Shown: positions 1 to 8,908 of the stretch, piece by piece
Layout: every line of letters begins with the position of its first letter
How positions within the stretch are numbered: position 1 is the stretch's first letter
Assembly: GCA_963784805.1 (NCBI GenBank)
Contig: CAWASR010000022.1
Coordinates: forward strand, 28,288 to 92,287
From: Roseiarcus sp963784805
GTDB taxonomy: Bacteria > Pseudomonadota > Alphaproteobacteria > Rhizobiales > Beijerinckiaceae
Direction of reading: 5' to 3'
Length of the DNA: 64,000 bases
Made by a program: the position numbers and the translations under genes
Notes under the pieces: model-generated
The model's input: the letters and a program-made list of their open reading frames with translations, nothing else
Database searches by the model: none
Told to the model about the DNA's origin: nothing

Positions 1-2
1 CG

Positions 3-764
3 AAGTTCGGCGACCATATTCCGCTGGTGAGGCGGCAGGACATCCGCGGCTACATCCCGCAAAAGCCGATCTGGCAGCTCCGACCGCTCGGCATCGAAAC
101 AGTGCGCTCTCGGGCGCGCGAGATGGAACGGGCGGCGGCGCGCTTTTATCGCGAGGCGCTGACGCACACCAACGACGCGTCGACCCGCAAGCTGCTTGGA
201 GATCTTGCCGAAGCCGAAGAAAGGCACGACCAGACCGCAGCCGCTCTCGAAAGGGAATTGCTGACCGACACCGCGCGCCACAGCGAAGAGGAGAACGAGC
301 GCCGGCGCTTCATCCTGCAGATCATCCAGCCCGGCCTCGTCGGCCTGATGGACGGCTCGGTCTCGACCCTTGCGCCAGTGTTCGCGGCGGCGTTTGCGAC
401 CCACAACACCTGGAACGCCTTTCTGGTCGGTCTCGCGGCCTCGATCGGGGCCGGCATCTCGATGGGCTTCGCCGAGGCGCTGTCGGACGACGGCAAGCTG
501 TCCGGCCGCGGCGCGCCGCTGTTGCGCGGCCTCGTCTGCGGCTTGATGACGTTCGGCGGCGGCATCGGCCATACCCTGCCCTTTCTGATTCCCCACTTTT
601 ACGCCGCGACTGTCGTCGCAGTCGCCGTCGTTGTGGTCGAATTGACCACAATCGCCTGGATACAGTGGCGCTATATGGACGTCCCGCCGGTGTCAGCCGC
701 CGCCAAGGTGATGATCGGCGGCGCGCTGGTGCTGGCGGCCGGCATCCTGATCGGCGCAAGCTAG
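3..764 (+). CDS. mbfA: MbfA-type membrane-bound ferritin / iron exporter, 5' truncated by window edge
   Basis: The reading frame is open from base 3 and the first GTG at 27 is internal, so the true start lies outside the window. The visible 253 residues hold the end of a rubrerythrin/ferritin-like four-helix domain (ExxH in EAEERHDQ, about residue 70) followed by a VIT1/CCC1-type membrane domain with several hydrophobic segments and the family stretch GLMDGSVSTLAPVFAAAF. In known alphaproteobacterial MbfA the cytoplasmic ferritin-like domain gathers Fe(II) and the membrane domain exports it, protecting against iron and peroxide stress, usually under Irr control. The regulatory region is not visible. 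Family assignment is secure; the exact exporter role is inferred from the family. Confidence 0.88.
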   Translation, partial: KFGDHIPLVRRQDIRGYIPQKPIWQLRPLGIETVRSRAREMERAAARFYREALTHTNDASTRKLLGDLAEAEERHDQTAAALERELLTDTARHSEEENERRRFILQIIQPGLVGLMDGSVSTLAPVFAAAFATHNTWNAFLVGLAASIGAGISMGFAEALSDDGKLSGRGAPLLRGLVCGLMTFGGGIGHTLPFLIPHFYAATVVAVAVVVVELTTIAWIQWRYMDVPPVSAAAKVMIGGALVLAAGILIGAS

Positions 765-845
765 GGGCGCCTCGGGCGCTCGATCGACGAGCGGTTGCCA
801 ACCTGATCCCTCGTCCCCTAAGCCAGAGCTTCGACCCGCGCCGAT

Positions 846-2120
846 TTGATTCGAACCCGAGCAGGCCAGTCCTTGCGACCAACTCGATCGTCGATCTCGA
901 ACGTCGGCCCCTGGATGGTGGTCGCGGCTCTCATCGCGACCGCAGCGGGCGCCGAGGCCGCCGCACGGTTCGAGCGGCCGCCCGAATATAGCCCAGGCGC
1001 GGCGCTCGGGACTGCGGCGCGCGGCGCCAATTATGTGGTGCTGCCTCCGGTCGTCTCGGACGGCGCGCTTCGCCACTACCGCGTGAAATCGTCCTACGGC
1101 GAGTTCACCGCGGTCGGCGACCAGCTGATGCGCGCGCGGATCAAGGAACTCAACGCCCTCAACACATTGGCAAGGACCAATGGCGCGCAAGAATTCGGCG
1201 AAGGGGCGGTGAAGGCGGGCCTGGGCCCGGTCGTCCTGGCCGGAAAACTGATCGCCCATCCAGTCGACACGACGCAAAGCACGTTCGCCGGCGTCGGCCA
1301 GTTCTTCAACAGCGTCGGGTCCGGCCTCAACAACATGGGCAAGTCCCGCGACGACGCGGTCGCGAGCCTTACCGGAGAAAGCAGACAGAAGCGGCTTCTC
1401 GCGACCAAGCTCGGCGTCGATCCCTATACGGATTTCAAGCCGCTCGCCGACAGGCTCGACAATCTTGCCGGCGCGGCCGCGGTCGGCAATCTCGCGGTCT
1501 CGGGCGCGCTGCTGGCCGTCCCGGGTGGGGCGGGCGCGATCGCCTCCAACGCCTCGACCGCCAGCACGCTCGAGGGCATGGTCAACGACTATTCGGCCGC
1601 CCAGCTCATGGACATGAACCGGGAGAAGCTTGGCCGCCTGGGCGTCAGCCCAGCGATCGCCGACCAATTGTTCGCCAACCGGAACTACACGCCCGTCGAC
1701 GTCACCGCGATGGTCGAAGCGCTGTCGGGCATGGGCGGGGCGAAGGGCCTCGACGCGATGCTGAGGACCGCCGCCTCGGCCGACAGCCGCGCGACCGCCT
1801 ATTTCATCCGCCGCCGGATCGAACTGACGGCGGCCTATCGCCGCCAGAGCGGAAACATTGCCGCTTACGTCGGGACCGGCGACCTCCGGTACCCGCTGTG
1901 CCTGACCGCGGGCGGCGGAATCGTCGGCGTCTTTCCGATCGACAGCCTGTCCTGGACGCCGGAGACTGCAAGGACCTTCGAGACGATGACGCGTGAGGCC
2001 CGGCGAAGCGGCGCGACCGGCGCCAGGACCCTCGTCATCACCGGCGCGGCGACGCCGCTGGCGCGGCGCAACCTCGCGGCGCTGGGCTGGACCGTGACGA
2101 CCGACGCCAGGCTCAGGTGA
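846..2120 (+). CDS. Conserved exported protein of unknown function
   Basis: A 424-residue frame with alphaproteobacterial codon use. An internal ATG at 915 begins a good Sec signal (MVVAALIATAAGAEAAA), so translation may start there rather than at 846. The mature part contains glycine/alanine-rich, weakly hydrophobic stretches (AVGNLAVSGALLAVPGGAG, about residue 230) flanked by charged amphipathic regions, and I see no catalytic motif. It lies 81 bp after mbfA on the same strand and may be cotranscribed, but a functional link is only positional. I do not recognise the family; a periplasmic or membrane-associated role is inferred from the signal peptide alone. Confidence 0.75.
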   Translation: MIRTRAGQSLRPTRSSISNVGPWMVVAALIATAAGAEAAARFERPPEYSPGAALGTAARGANYVVLPPVVSDGALRHYRVKSSYGEFTAVGDQLMRARIKELNALNTLARTNGAQEFGEGAVKAGLGPVVLAGKLIAHPVDTTQSTFAGVGQFFNSVGSGLNNMGKSRDDAVASLTGESRQKRLLATKLGVDPYTDFKPLADRLDNLAGAAAVGNLAVSGALLAVPGGAGAIASNASTASTLEGMVNDYSAAQLMDMNREKLGRLGVSPAIADQLFANRNYTPVDVTAMVEALSGMGGAKGLDAMLRTAASADSRATAYFIRRRIELTAAYRRQSGNIAAYVGTGDLRYPLCLTAGGGIVGVFPIDSLSWTPETARTFETMTREARRSGATGARTLVITGAATPLARRNLAALGWTVTTDARLR

Positions 2121-2144
2121 CGCCTTTTCGCGCAAGCGGCGCGT

Positions 2145-2732
2145 TCAAAGCCCGGTTGCGAATTTCGCCATCACGACGATGATCGCCACCTGCATCGCGC
2201 CCTGGAAAGCGACGACGTAAAAGTACCGGCTCATCAAGGCGCTGATCTTGGCCCCGTCCGGTTTGGGCTTCCGTAGTTCGAGGTAGACGCGCAGGTTCGT
2301 CGGCAGCAGATAGCCGAGCCCCTGTATCGTCAGGATGGTGACGATCGCCAGCGCCGCGGCGACCCAATAGAACTGCGGATAGCCGAGATCGAGGAAGCCG
2401 AGCCGCCCGGCCAGAAACCAGCCGCTGGTCCCGGTCGAGATCGAAAGCGTCGGCATCAGAAAGAGCGTCTTCGGCGTCAGGCGGGTGATGACGGCCCGGC
2501 GCGCCTCGAACGGCGCGGCGCGCAGGATCGGCCCAATCACGAAGCCCATGAACAGATCGATGCCGGTCCACATCACGCCGGCGATGACGTGGACGAAATT
2601 GAGCGCCCAGACGCCGCCGAAAGCGATCGCCGCCGCGACCGCCGCGAAGGCGGCGGCGGTCCAGACGATTCCGATCGGGTTGATGGCCGCGCCGGGCGGC
2701 GCCGCGGCGGCAAGGCTGGTGTCGGCGGACAT
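2145..2732 (-). CDS. Five-helix membrane protein (CopD/PuuD-like fold suspected)
   Basis: 195 residues with about five hydrophobic helices (approximately residues 22-45, 46-68, 92-111, 121-143 and 172-192). The stretch NFVHVIAGVMWTGIDLFMGF resembles the His-containing helix of urate oxidase PuuD membrane domains and CopD-like proteins, where a His plus GxxW motif is typical; this is resemblance, not proof. The gene starts 41 bp after the stop of the Tat-signal isoaspartate methyltransferase and runs in the same direction, so the two are probably one transcript. Function unknown. Confidence 0.7.
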   Translation of the reverse strand: MSADTSLAAAAPPGAAINPIGIVWTAAAFAAVAAAIAFGGVWALNFVHVIAGVMWTGIDLFMGFVIGPILRAAPFEARRAVITRLTPKTLFLMPTLSISTGTSGWFLAGRLGFLDLGYPQFYWVAAALAIVTILTIQGLGYLLPTNLRVYLELRKPKPDGAKISALMSRYFYVVAFQGAMQVAIIVVMAKFATGL

Positions 2733-2773
2733 GCGCTCCTCGCTTGCTTATGCCTTCCGGACGGCCGAACCGC

Positions 2774-3655
2774 CTACGCTCCGTGCGACCCGGTGAAAGG
2801 CACGAAGGGAATGATTGCGCCGCCGTAGATGTCGGAGCGCACGACCGAAACGCTCCCGTCGGGCGAGCGCCGCTTGACCGCCTTGATCACATGCTGCGCG
2901 CCCGGCGGGCCGACCGGAATGACCATGATTCCTTCCGGCTTCAACTGTTGCAACAACGAAGGGGGAATGTGATCGATGCCGCAGGTGACGATGACGGCGT
3001 CGAACGGCGCCGCCTCCGCCCAGCCGTAATAGCCGTCGGCGTTGCGGGTGCGGATCGCGCGGTATTCGCCGTAGCCTTGAGCGATCAGCCGGTCGTAGAG
3101 CGCGCGCGTGCGCTTCGCCAGGGGAGGGATGATTTCGATCGACCAGACATTGGGAGTGAGGTTCGAGAGATAGGCCGACTGGTAGCCCGACCCGGTGCCG
3201 ATCTCGAGCACCTTGTCGCCGCGCTTGACCTGAAGCGTATTGGTCATGCGCGCGACCGTATGCGGGCCGGTGATGGTGACGCCGAAGCCGATATTGAGGT
3301 GATGCCATTCGTAGGCGCGATCGAGGTTCTGCGCGGTCACGAAGTCTTCGCGCGGCGTCATCAGGAACGCGCGCATGTCGGCCTCGTCCCAGAGGTCGTG
3401 ATGGGCGAGGAGTTGCTGGAATCGGTCGTAGCGCTGACCGAGAAAACGCGGCTCCTCGCCGCGCTCGCGCACCATCCATTCGACGAACGCCTCGCGGCTG
3501 TGGCGCGGCGGCGAGGCGCTCCAGTCATAGGGCGTCGGAACGTTGGCGAGCGCAGGCACAGCCGCCGACGCCACGCTCGCGGCGCTCGCCGCGTAAATCA
3601 GGAACTCGCGCCGATCCATGCCGAGCCTCGCCTTGGTCGGCGCATCGGGCTCCAA
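2774..3655 (-). CDS. pcm: Protein-L-isoaspartate O-methyltransferase with Tat-type signal sequence
   Basis: The catalytic core is a class I SAM-dependent PCMT: the PCM-type entry stretch TGPHTVARMTNTLQVKRGD is followed by the SAM-binding loop VLEIGTGSGYQSAYLS and later strand PFDAVIVTCGI. PCM methylates isoaspartyl residues in aged proteins so they can revert to aspartate. Unusually, the N terminus beginning at the second Met (base 3619) reads MDRREFLIYAASAASVASA and ends in AVPALA-N, which fits a twin-arginine signal with an AxA cleavage site. That Met is the more likely start, giving 281 residues. Ordinary PCM is cytoplasmic, so an exported copy raises the question of where SAM comes from. 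An alternative is that the segment is a membrane anchor. Upstream lies a 21-bp tandem repeat. Confidence 0.85.
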   Translation of the reverse strand: MEPDAPTKARLGMDRREFLIYAASAASVASAAVPALANVPTPYDWSASPPRHSREAFVEWMVRERGEEPRFLGQRYDRFQQLLAHHDLWDEADMRAFLMTPREDFVTAQNLDRAYEWHHLNIGFGVTITGPHTVARMTNTLQVKRGDKVLEIGTGSGYQSAYLSNLTPNVWSIEIIPPLAKRTRALYDRLIAQGYGEYRAIRTRNADGYYGWAEAAPFDAVIVTCGIDHIPPSLLQQLKPEGIMVIPVGPPGAQHVIKAVKRRSPDGSVSVVRSDIYGGAIIPFVPFTGSHGA

Positions 3656-3760
3656 GCGGGCGCGGCGGTCAAGCGGGAAATGCGGGCTGACGCTTCGGCC
3701 ATCCGGGGATCACTCATCGGGCGCCCCCGCCCCGACGCCGCGCCGCCCATGGGCCTCGAA

Positions 3761-3849
3761 GCCCAAGCCCACGGAAGCCGATCCAAGCCCGCGGAAACGG
3801 AATCCAAGCCCGCGGAAGCCGAATCCAAGCCCGCGGAAGCGGAATCCAA
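3761..3849. repeat. 21-bp tandem repeat, three full copies plus partial ends
   Basis: Copies begin at 3781, 3802 and 3823 with consensus ATCCAAGCCCGCGGAAGCSGA; a degenerate partial copy precedes them at 3761 and a 10-base remnant follows at 3844. Copies differ at only two or three positions. It lies in the 520-bp gap between the divergent pcm and methyltransferase genes. The period is a multiple of three, so any reading frame through it encodes a seven-residue repeat, but no credible gene uses it. Confidence 0.85.
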
Positions 3850-4176
3850 ATGATTCCCTTCCGCGAATTGAGCCTTTTCAAGAGTTTAGACGCGAATCCA
3901 AATAGTTTTTTCTCCCCGGGCCTTCATCCCCCGCCAAACTCGCCCCGCCGCCGGCGGGACAAGCGGCGCCGGGTTGGTCACGAAGGCGATCCTACCACAA
4001 GTTCGGCTTTTCAGGAAGCAGATGTCGCCATCGGCAGGACAATCTCTCCTTCCCGGCGCCTTATTCCGCCGCCCTCGGGCGCCTCTCGTCGCCTGGCGCC
4101 GCCGCCCCTCCCGTCTTGCGGCCCCGCTCGATCTCATGTCTGCTTCGGCCGGCTGCGCGTCGATCGGGGGGACATC
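3850..4176. other. Intergenic gap before methyltransferase gene
   Basis: About 330 bases upstream of the methyltransferase ATG. An open frame extends through it in phase with the gene, but the translation is proline/arginine-rich without family similarity, so I treat it as leader sequence. No RNA gene or clear promoter is recognisable by eye. Confidence 0.5.
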
Positions 4177-5628
4177 ATGGCCAATCTCTATGATCGCGTC
4201 CGTTATCCGAATCTGGTCTTCTCCCAGACCCATCCGCTGGCGACGGCCGCGTTCGCGGCGCTCTATGGACGGCCCTTCGTCCCGTTCGCCGCGTCGCGGG
4301 TGCTGGAGATCGGCTGCGGCGAGGGCGCCAATCTCATCAACATGGCGCTCGGCGCGCCGAAGGCCGAGTTTGTCGGCGTCGATCTCGCCGAGCGGCCAAT
4401 CGCGCTCGCCCGCGCCGCCGCGCGCCGCTGCGGCTGCGCCAACCTGCGCTTTGACGCGCGCGATCTGGTCGAGATCGACGCCTCGTTCGGGCGCTTCGAT
4501 TATATCATCGCGCACGGCGTCTATTCCTGGGTCCCGGCGCGGGTGCGCGAGGGGCTGATGCGGGTCGCCGGCGAGCGTCTTTCCGCCGACGGGCTGGCGC
4601 TCGTCAGCTACAACGCCTTGCCCGGCTCGCGCCGCCGCCAGGCGATCCGCGACATGCTGCTCTACGTGACCAAAGGGGTCGACGATCCGGAGGCGAAACT
4701 GAGCCTCGCGCGTTCGTTTCTCAGCCAGCAGGTCGAGGCCTGGTCCGAGTCGGAAGCCGACGAATTCACGATGAAGAGCGAGGCGCGCCGCATCCTCGAG
4801 CGCGCGCCGGAGGTCCTGTTTCACGACGAGCTCAGCGACGACTATGCGCCGCAGCTCCTCAGCGACGTGGTCGCGGCCGCCGCGCAATGCGGGCTTTCGT
4901 ATCTTTGCGACACGCAGCCAAACTTGAGCGGAGAAGCCTTCTTTCCTTCCGACCCGTCCGCGGCGACAGGCGACCCGACGGGCGCCGACTGGGCGCGCCT
5001 TGAACAGCTCGCCGATTTTCGCAGCGTTCGCGCGTTCCGATACTCGATCTTCTGTCGCGGCGGCGCCGATCGCAGGCGCGAGGCGGCGCGGCTCAAGGAA
5101 TTGTGGGCGTCCGGCGAGCTGACAGTCGTCGACCCCGACCCCGCGACGCCCGAGGGCGCGGTGTTCGAGGCCGGCCCAAACGTCAAGATCAGGACCCACG
5201 ATCCGAAGCTGGCGCAATTTCTGGCCGCGCTCGCGGCCGCCTTCCCGCTCGGCCTGCCGCTCGACTCCGCCTCAGAAAACCCGGTCCTCGCCGATCATAT
5301 TTTCCGCCTGTTCGTCAGCCGGATCGTCGAACTCGCGACCGCGCAACGGCCGCTGGCCGCGGTTCCCGGGGAACGCCCGCAGGTCAGCGCGCTCGCCCGC
5401 CTTCAGGCCGAAAACGGCGAGGCCGTCCTCGCCACGCTGCGCCATCACGCGATCCGGATCGAGGATGCTCCGGTGCGGGCGCTGATCCCGCTGATCGACG
5501 GGACCCGGACGCGGGCGGAACTGGCGCTCGAAATCGCCCGGCGGGAGGCGATTTTAGCCGCCGACGCGTCGGCGCGGCTGGAAGAGATTCTGGCGCGGTT
5601 TGCGCGGGCCGGGCTGATGGCGGGGTAG
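4177..5628 (+). CDS. SAM-dependent methyltransferase with C-terminal regulatory domain
   Basis: The ATG at 4177 opens the conserved start MANLYDRVRYPNLVFSQTHP, giving 483 residues. The SAM loop is VLEIGCGEGANLINMA (residues 42-57), followed by the acidic strand end FVGVDLAERP. The second half matches the layout of the 'methyltransferase regulatory domain' family, in which a class I methyltransferase is followed by an all-alpha region and a PqqA/PqqD-like small domain (here TRAELALEIARREA near the end). Members are common in proteobacteria and cyanobacteria; substrates are generally unknown. The gene faces away from pcm and ends 35 bases before the convergent RelA/SpoT gene. Confidence 0.85.
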   Translation: MANLYDRVRYPNLVFSQTHPLATAAFAALYGRPFVPFAASRVLEIGCGEGANLINMALGAPKAEFVGVDLAERPIALARAAARRCGCANLRFDARDLVEIDASFGRFDYIIAHGVYSWVPARVREGLMRVAGERLSADGLALVSYNALPGSRRRQAIRDMLLYVTKGVDDPEAKLSLARSFLSQQVEAWSESEADEFTMKSEARRILERAPEVLFHDELSDDYAPQLLSDVVAAAAQCGLSYLCDTQPNLSGEAFFPSDPSAATGDPTGADWARLEQLADFRSVRAFRYSIFCRGGADRRREAARLKELWASGELTVVDPDPATPEGAVFEAGPNVKIRTHDPKLAQFLAALAAAFPLGLPLDSASENPVLADHIFRLFVSRIVELATAQRPLAAVPGERPQVSALARLQAENGEAVLATLRHHAIRIEDAPVRALIPLIDGTRTRAELALEIARREAILAADASARLEEILARFARAGLMAG

Positions 5629-5662
5629 GGCGAGGGAGGAGCTGTCATCGACCGCCGACCGG

Positions 5663-7150
5663 CTAAGGTATTTTTGACCGCTTCAGAGCGGAAAATATAT
5701 CGACGATCCCGAGGGGAAGGGTCTTTTGTTTCGCTCGCAACCCTTTCTCCAAATGGCGCAACGGCGACAAATTGAAGTTGAAATCCGGCATCGCCTCCAT
5801 CTTTGCTTTGAGCTTCTTGAGAGTATCGTTAGTGTCTTTGCCGTCGAACCAATCCAACGCCGCATTCAGCGCAATCAGATTGATCTCCATTGGCGTTCCA
5901 GTGGCTGGCTTCTGCTCCGTCAGAACCTGTCGCGCACCGATCGTGTCTCTGACGAGCGCCAGAGACATGGCGATATTGAAAATTGAAAATGCGTAGTTGT
6001 AGCCCGCGTTTTGCGCCTCGGTGAAAAGGTCAAACGCCGCTTTTCCATCTCCGCGTGCCAAGGCGTCACTTGCCAGCCGCGTCGAATTGGCCGCCTGTTC
6101 CGTATTGGCGACCGGCGATGGCATATTGCCGCTTTCGATCTGGTTTCTCAGGACCACAATGGCTGGATCCCCCGAGTTCAGAGTCTTCGCCGCCTTGATG
6201 TCTGCGAGCGCACCGTCGCGGTCCCCGGCCAGGAAACGCGCTTTCGCCCTTCCGAGATAAAGCGTGTGCGCGTTACGCTGGGCCTCGATGCGCTGACTGT
6301 AAACCTCAACCGCGCGCGCGAAGTTCCCGGCCATGACTAGCTCTCGCGCGCGAACGATACTCGGTCTGGCGTCGAGATCACCCAAAGGACTTTCGGCAAC
6401 GGACTGGGCGGCCTCGGCACCGTCATCAGTTTGGATTGTCGATATGCCTTCTCGGGTTAATTGCTCCTCCAAAGATTTCTTGATTGAAGACCGCAGCCGT
6501 TCATCCTCATGCTGAATGGACTGGAATTCCCGATCGGCGATCTCCAGCATTCCGGCCAGCGCCACAAATTTCCGTCTGATTTCTGCAGGAAGGTTCTGGG
6601 GCGACTTGTACTGAATATCATGCTCCATCTCGGCCCAGGCATGCTGAAGGACCGTTCGGACCTGGATTTCGCAAATCATGTCTCTATACCCGGCGAAGTC
6701 AGGAAGTTTGAGTTGATCCTCTTTCAGTTTCACGAGATAGTGGATGCTTGCGTAGCCGAAGCTTCCCGACTGAGCAAATCTCTCCTCTCCGACATCGCGT
6801 TTCTCCTTGAAGTCAAAATTTTCCTCTATGAAGTTGCAAATCTTTGCAATATCATCAGGAAAAAATAGTATGATTCGCACCCCGGCAAGATCAGTGATAT
6901 TTTCAATCGGATCATTGTATTTAGGCATACCGTCGGACGACGTCTTCCTGCACTTTTTTCTGAAACTTTCGACATCCTTTGCTCGAGATTCTATGTTGTG
7001 GATTTTGCAACTTGCTGAATTTTGAAATGAGTCGGAAATGATCCGCTCGACTAGTCCTGCAAAGGAATCATATTTCGGCCGGAGTCGGGAAAATTCTTTG
7101 GCTGCTTTGTCTGCGTGTTCTTCAAGCTCGATTTCAGGCTCAGCCGACAT
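5663..7150 (-). CDS. RelA/SpoT-domain nucleotide synthetase with C-terminal TPR-like region
   Basis: 495 residues. The N-terminal half (about 40-215) is a stand-alone RelA/SpoT synthetase fold: an HNIESRAKD substrate-binding helix (51-59), ITDLAGVRIILFF (85-97) with the metal-binding Asp, GYASIHYLV (132-140) and the signature EIQVRTVLQHAWAEMEHD (161-178). There is no HD hydrolase domain. Residues 270-480 are helical with TPR-like spacing (ARAVEVYSQR, AHTLYLGRAKARFLAGD). Such small alarmone synthetases make (p)ppGpp, pppApp, or in toxic versions pyrophosphorylate tRNA. The gene has lower GC and different codon choice than its neighbours, which suggests transfer, and it stands alone between two opposite or unrelated genes. 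No adjacent antitoxin gene is visible. Confidence 0.85.
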   Translation of the reverse strand: MSAEPEIELEEHADKAAKEFSRLRPKYDSFAGLVERIISDSFQNSASCKIHNIESRAKDVESFRKKCRKTSSDGMPKYNDPIENITDLAGVRIILFFPDDIAKICNFIEENFDFKEKRDVGEERFAQSGSFGYASIHYLVKLKEDQLKLPDFAGYRDMICEIQVRTVLQHAWAEMEHDIQYKSPQNLPAEIRRKFVALAGMLEIADREFQSIQHEDERLRSSIKKSLEEQLTREGISTIQTDDGAEAAQSVAESPLGDLDARPSIVRARELVMAGNFARAVEVYSQRIEAQRNAHTLYLGRAKARFLAGDRDGALADIKAAKTLNSGDPAIVVLRNQIESGNMPSPVANTEQAANSTRLASDALARGDGKAAFDLFTEAQNAGYNYAFSIFNIAMSLALVRDTIGARQVLTEQKPATGTPMEINLIALNAALDWFDGKDTNDTLKKLKAKMEAMPDFNFNLSPLRHLEKGLRAKQKTLPLGIVDIFSALKRSKIP

Positions 7151-7264
7151 CAGTCTTCTCCCGAAATTGCTTCCCCCTTGGCAACCGAAATTTTACCACA
7201 CTGAATACTGGCTTCAAAGAGTCTCAAGCTTGAGAAGCGCGGCGCAGCGCCCAGATGGATGGGG

Positions 7265-8879
7265 TCACGCTCGCCCCAGGACCTCGCGCACGCGCTCGAC
7301 CAGCTCCGCCTCGGGCGCGGCGAACTGGGCGCGCTGGCGCAGCTCCAGATAATCGGCGCGGTCCTTGGTCGCCTTGGCGAGTTCGGCGCCGAGCTTGAGG
7401 TCGCGGATCGTCACTTGCGGGCCGCCGGGCGCGTCGCGCTCGTTTGAGCCCTGGATCACCGCGCAGCGGCTGCCGCGGCGATCGGCGTATTTGAGCTGCG
7501 CGTTCATGCCGCCCGAGCCGAGATAGAGTTCAGAGGCGATTCCGGCGGCGCGCAGGCCCGCAACCAGGCGCTGGTAATTCGCCATCGATTGCGGATCGCG
7601 ATCGAGGGCCAGCACCACCACCGGACCCGGCGCTTCGGCTGAGGCGACGATCGGGCTTTTGATCGCGCGCAGCGCGGCCAGGAGCCGCGAGACGCCGATC
7701 GAAAAGCCGGTCGCCGGGACGGCTTCGGCGCGGAAGCGCGCCACCAGCCCGTCGTAGCGCCCGCCGCCGCCGACCGAACCGAAGCGGATCGGCCTGCCGT
7801 CCTCGCCCGGCGTCTCGAAGGTCAGCTCGGCCTCGAACACCGGGCCGGTGTAATATTCGAGCCCGCGCACGACGGAGGGGTCGATGACGAATTCGCTCGA
7901 GCCGTAGCCCGCAGCTTCGCAATGTGGCGATCAGCGTCTCGCAGCTCATTGCCAGCGCCTCGCTGCCAGCGCTGTTCCGCCAATCGACGCCGTTCCAGTG
8001 AGCGAGCGTGCCGGAATTGTCGATGTACGCCTCATGTTCTACGACTGACGGCGGCATCATCGAGAGCCATGTCGTCGATAGGACGATCGGTCACTAGTTG
8101 GCCTGCTTCGCGCGTAGCCCTTTGACCTCTGGTCGAAGCAGCAGGTTCGATATCGTTCGATCGCCTTGGCCGCAGCCCCGCCCCCCTCGTGAAATCGCCG
8201 CTCTCGTCCTTGCGCCTCCTGCGCCCAGCAGCGCCCGCACGCCCTCCGGCCCCAGCCGGTCGAGCTTGTCGATCGCCCGCATGACCGTCAGCCGCCGCCC
8301 GGCGTTCTCTTCGCCGCCGAGGCCGATCGCCTCCATCACCCCGTCCAGCACCTTGCGGTTGTTGACCTTGATCACGTAGTCGCCGCGCGCAATTCCGAGC
8401 GCCTCCATGCAGTCGGCCGCCATCATGCAGATCTCGGCGTCGGCGGCGACGCTGGCCGAGCCGACGGTGTCGGCGTCGAACTGCATGAACTGGCGGTAGC
8501 GCCCCGGCCCCGGCTTTTCGTTGCGGAACACTGCGCCGGCGCGATAGCTGCGATAGGGCTTCGGCAGCCGGTCGTAGTTCTCGGCGACGAAGCGGGCGAG
8601 CGGCGCGGTCAGGTCATAGCGCAGCGACAGCCATTGCCCGTCGTCGTCCTTGAACGAGAACACGCCCTCGTTCGGCCGGTCCTGGTCGGGCAAAAACTTG
8701 CCGAGCGCGTCGGTATATTCGATCATCGGCGTCTCGACCGCCTCGAAGCCGTAGAGCTGATAGACCTCGCGGATCCTCGCCATCATCGCCTCGGCGGCGG
8801 CGATGTCGGCGGCGTCGCGGTCGACGAGCCCGCGCGGCAGGGCGGCGCGGACGCGGGCGGAAGCGTCGGTTTCGGTCAT
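7265..8879 (-). pseudogene. hisS: Histidyl-tRNA synthetase, centre disrupted by several frame breaks
   Basis: The first 222 codons (ATG at 8879, MTETDASARVRAALPRG) encode a good class II HisRS start with motif 2 (YRAGAVFRNEKPGPGRYRQF), and the last 201 codons (from 7870) hold the HisA signature RGLEYYTGPVFEAEL and the anticodon-binding domain. Between about 7890 and 8230 no single frame works: LLGAG is followed in another frame by RRKDESGDFTRGAGL, then stops appear (adjacent stop codons at 8091-8096 in the original frame), then a degenerate frame reads NSAGSEALAMSCETLIATLRS before shifting again. The middle is about 30 codons longer than in relatives. HisRS is essential, so either the sequence is wrong here or another hisS copy exists. 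Confidence 0.85.
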
Positions 8880-8908
8880 TGGGACTCCATTTCCGAACGG
8901 CGCGGCGT

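Noticed and set aside
2744..3853. A 369-codon plus-strand frame across the pcm gene ending in the tandem repeat
   Set aside because: Antisense to a clear methyltransferase; its repeated heptapeptide simply reflects the 21-bp DNA repeat.
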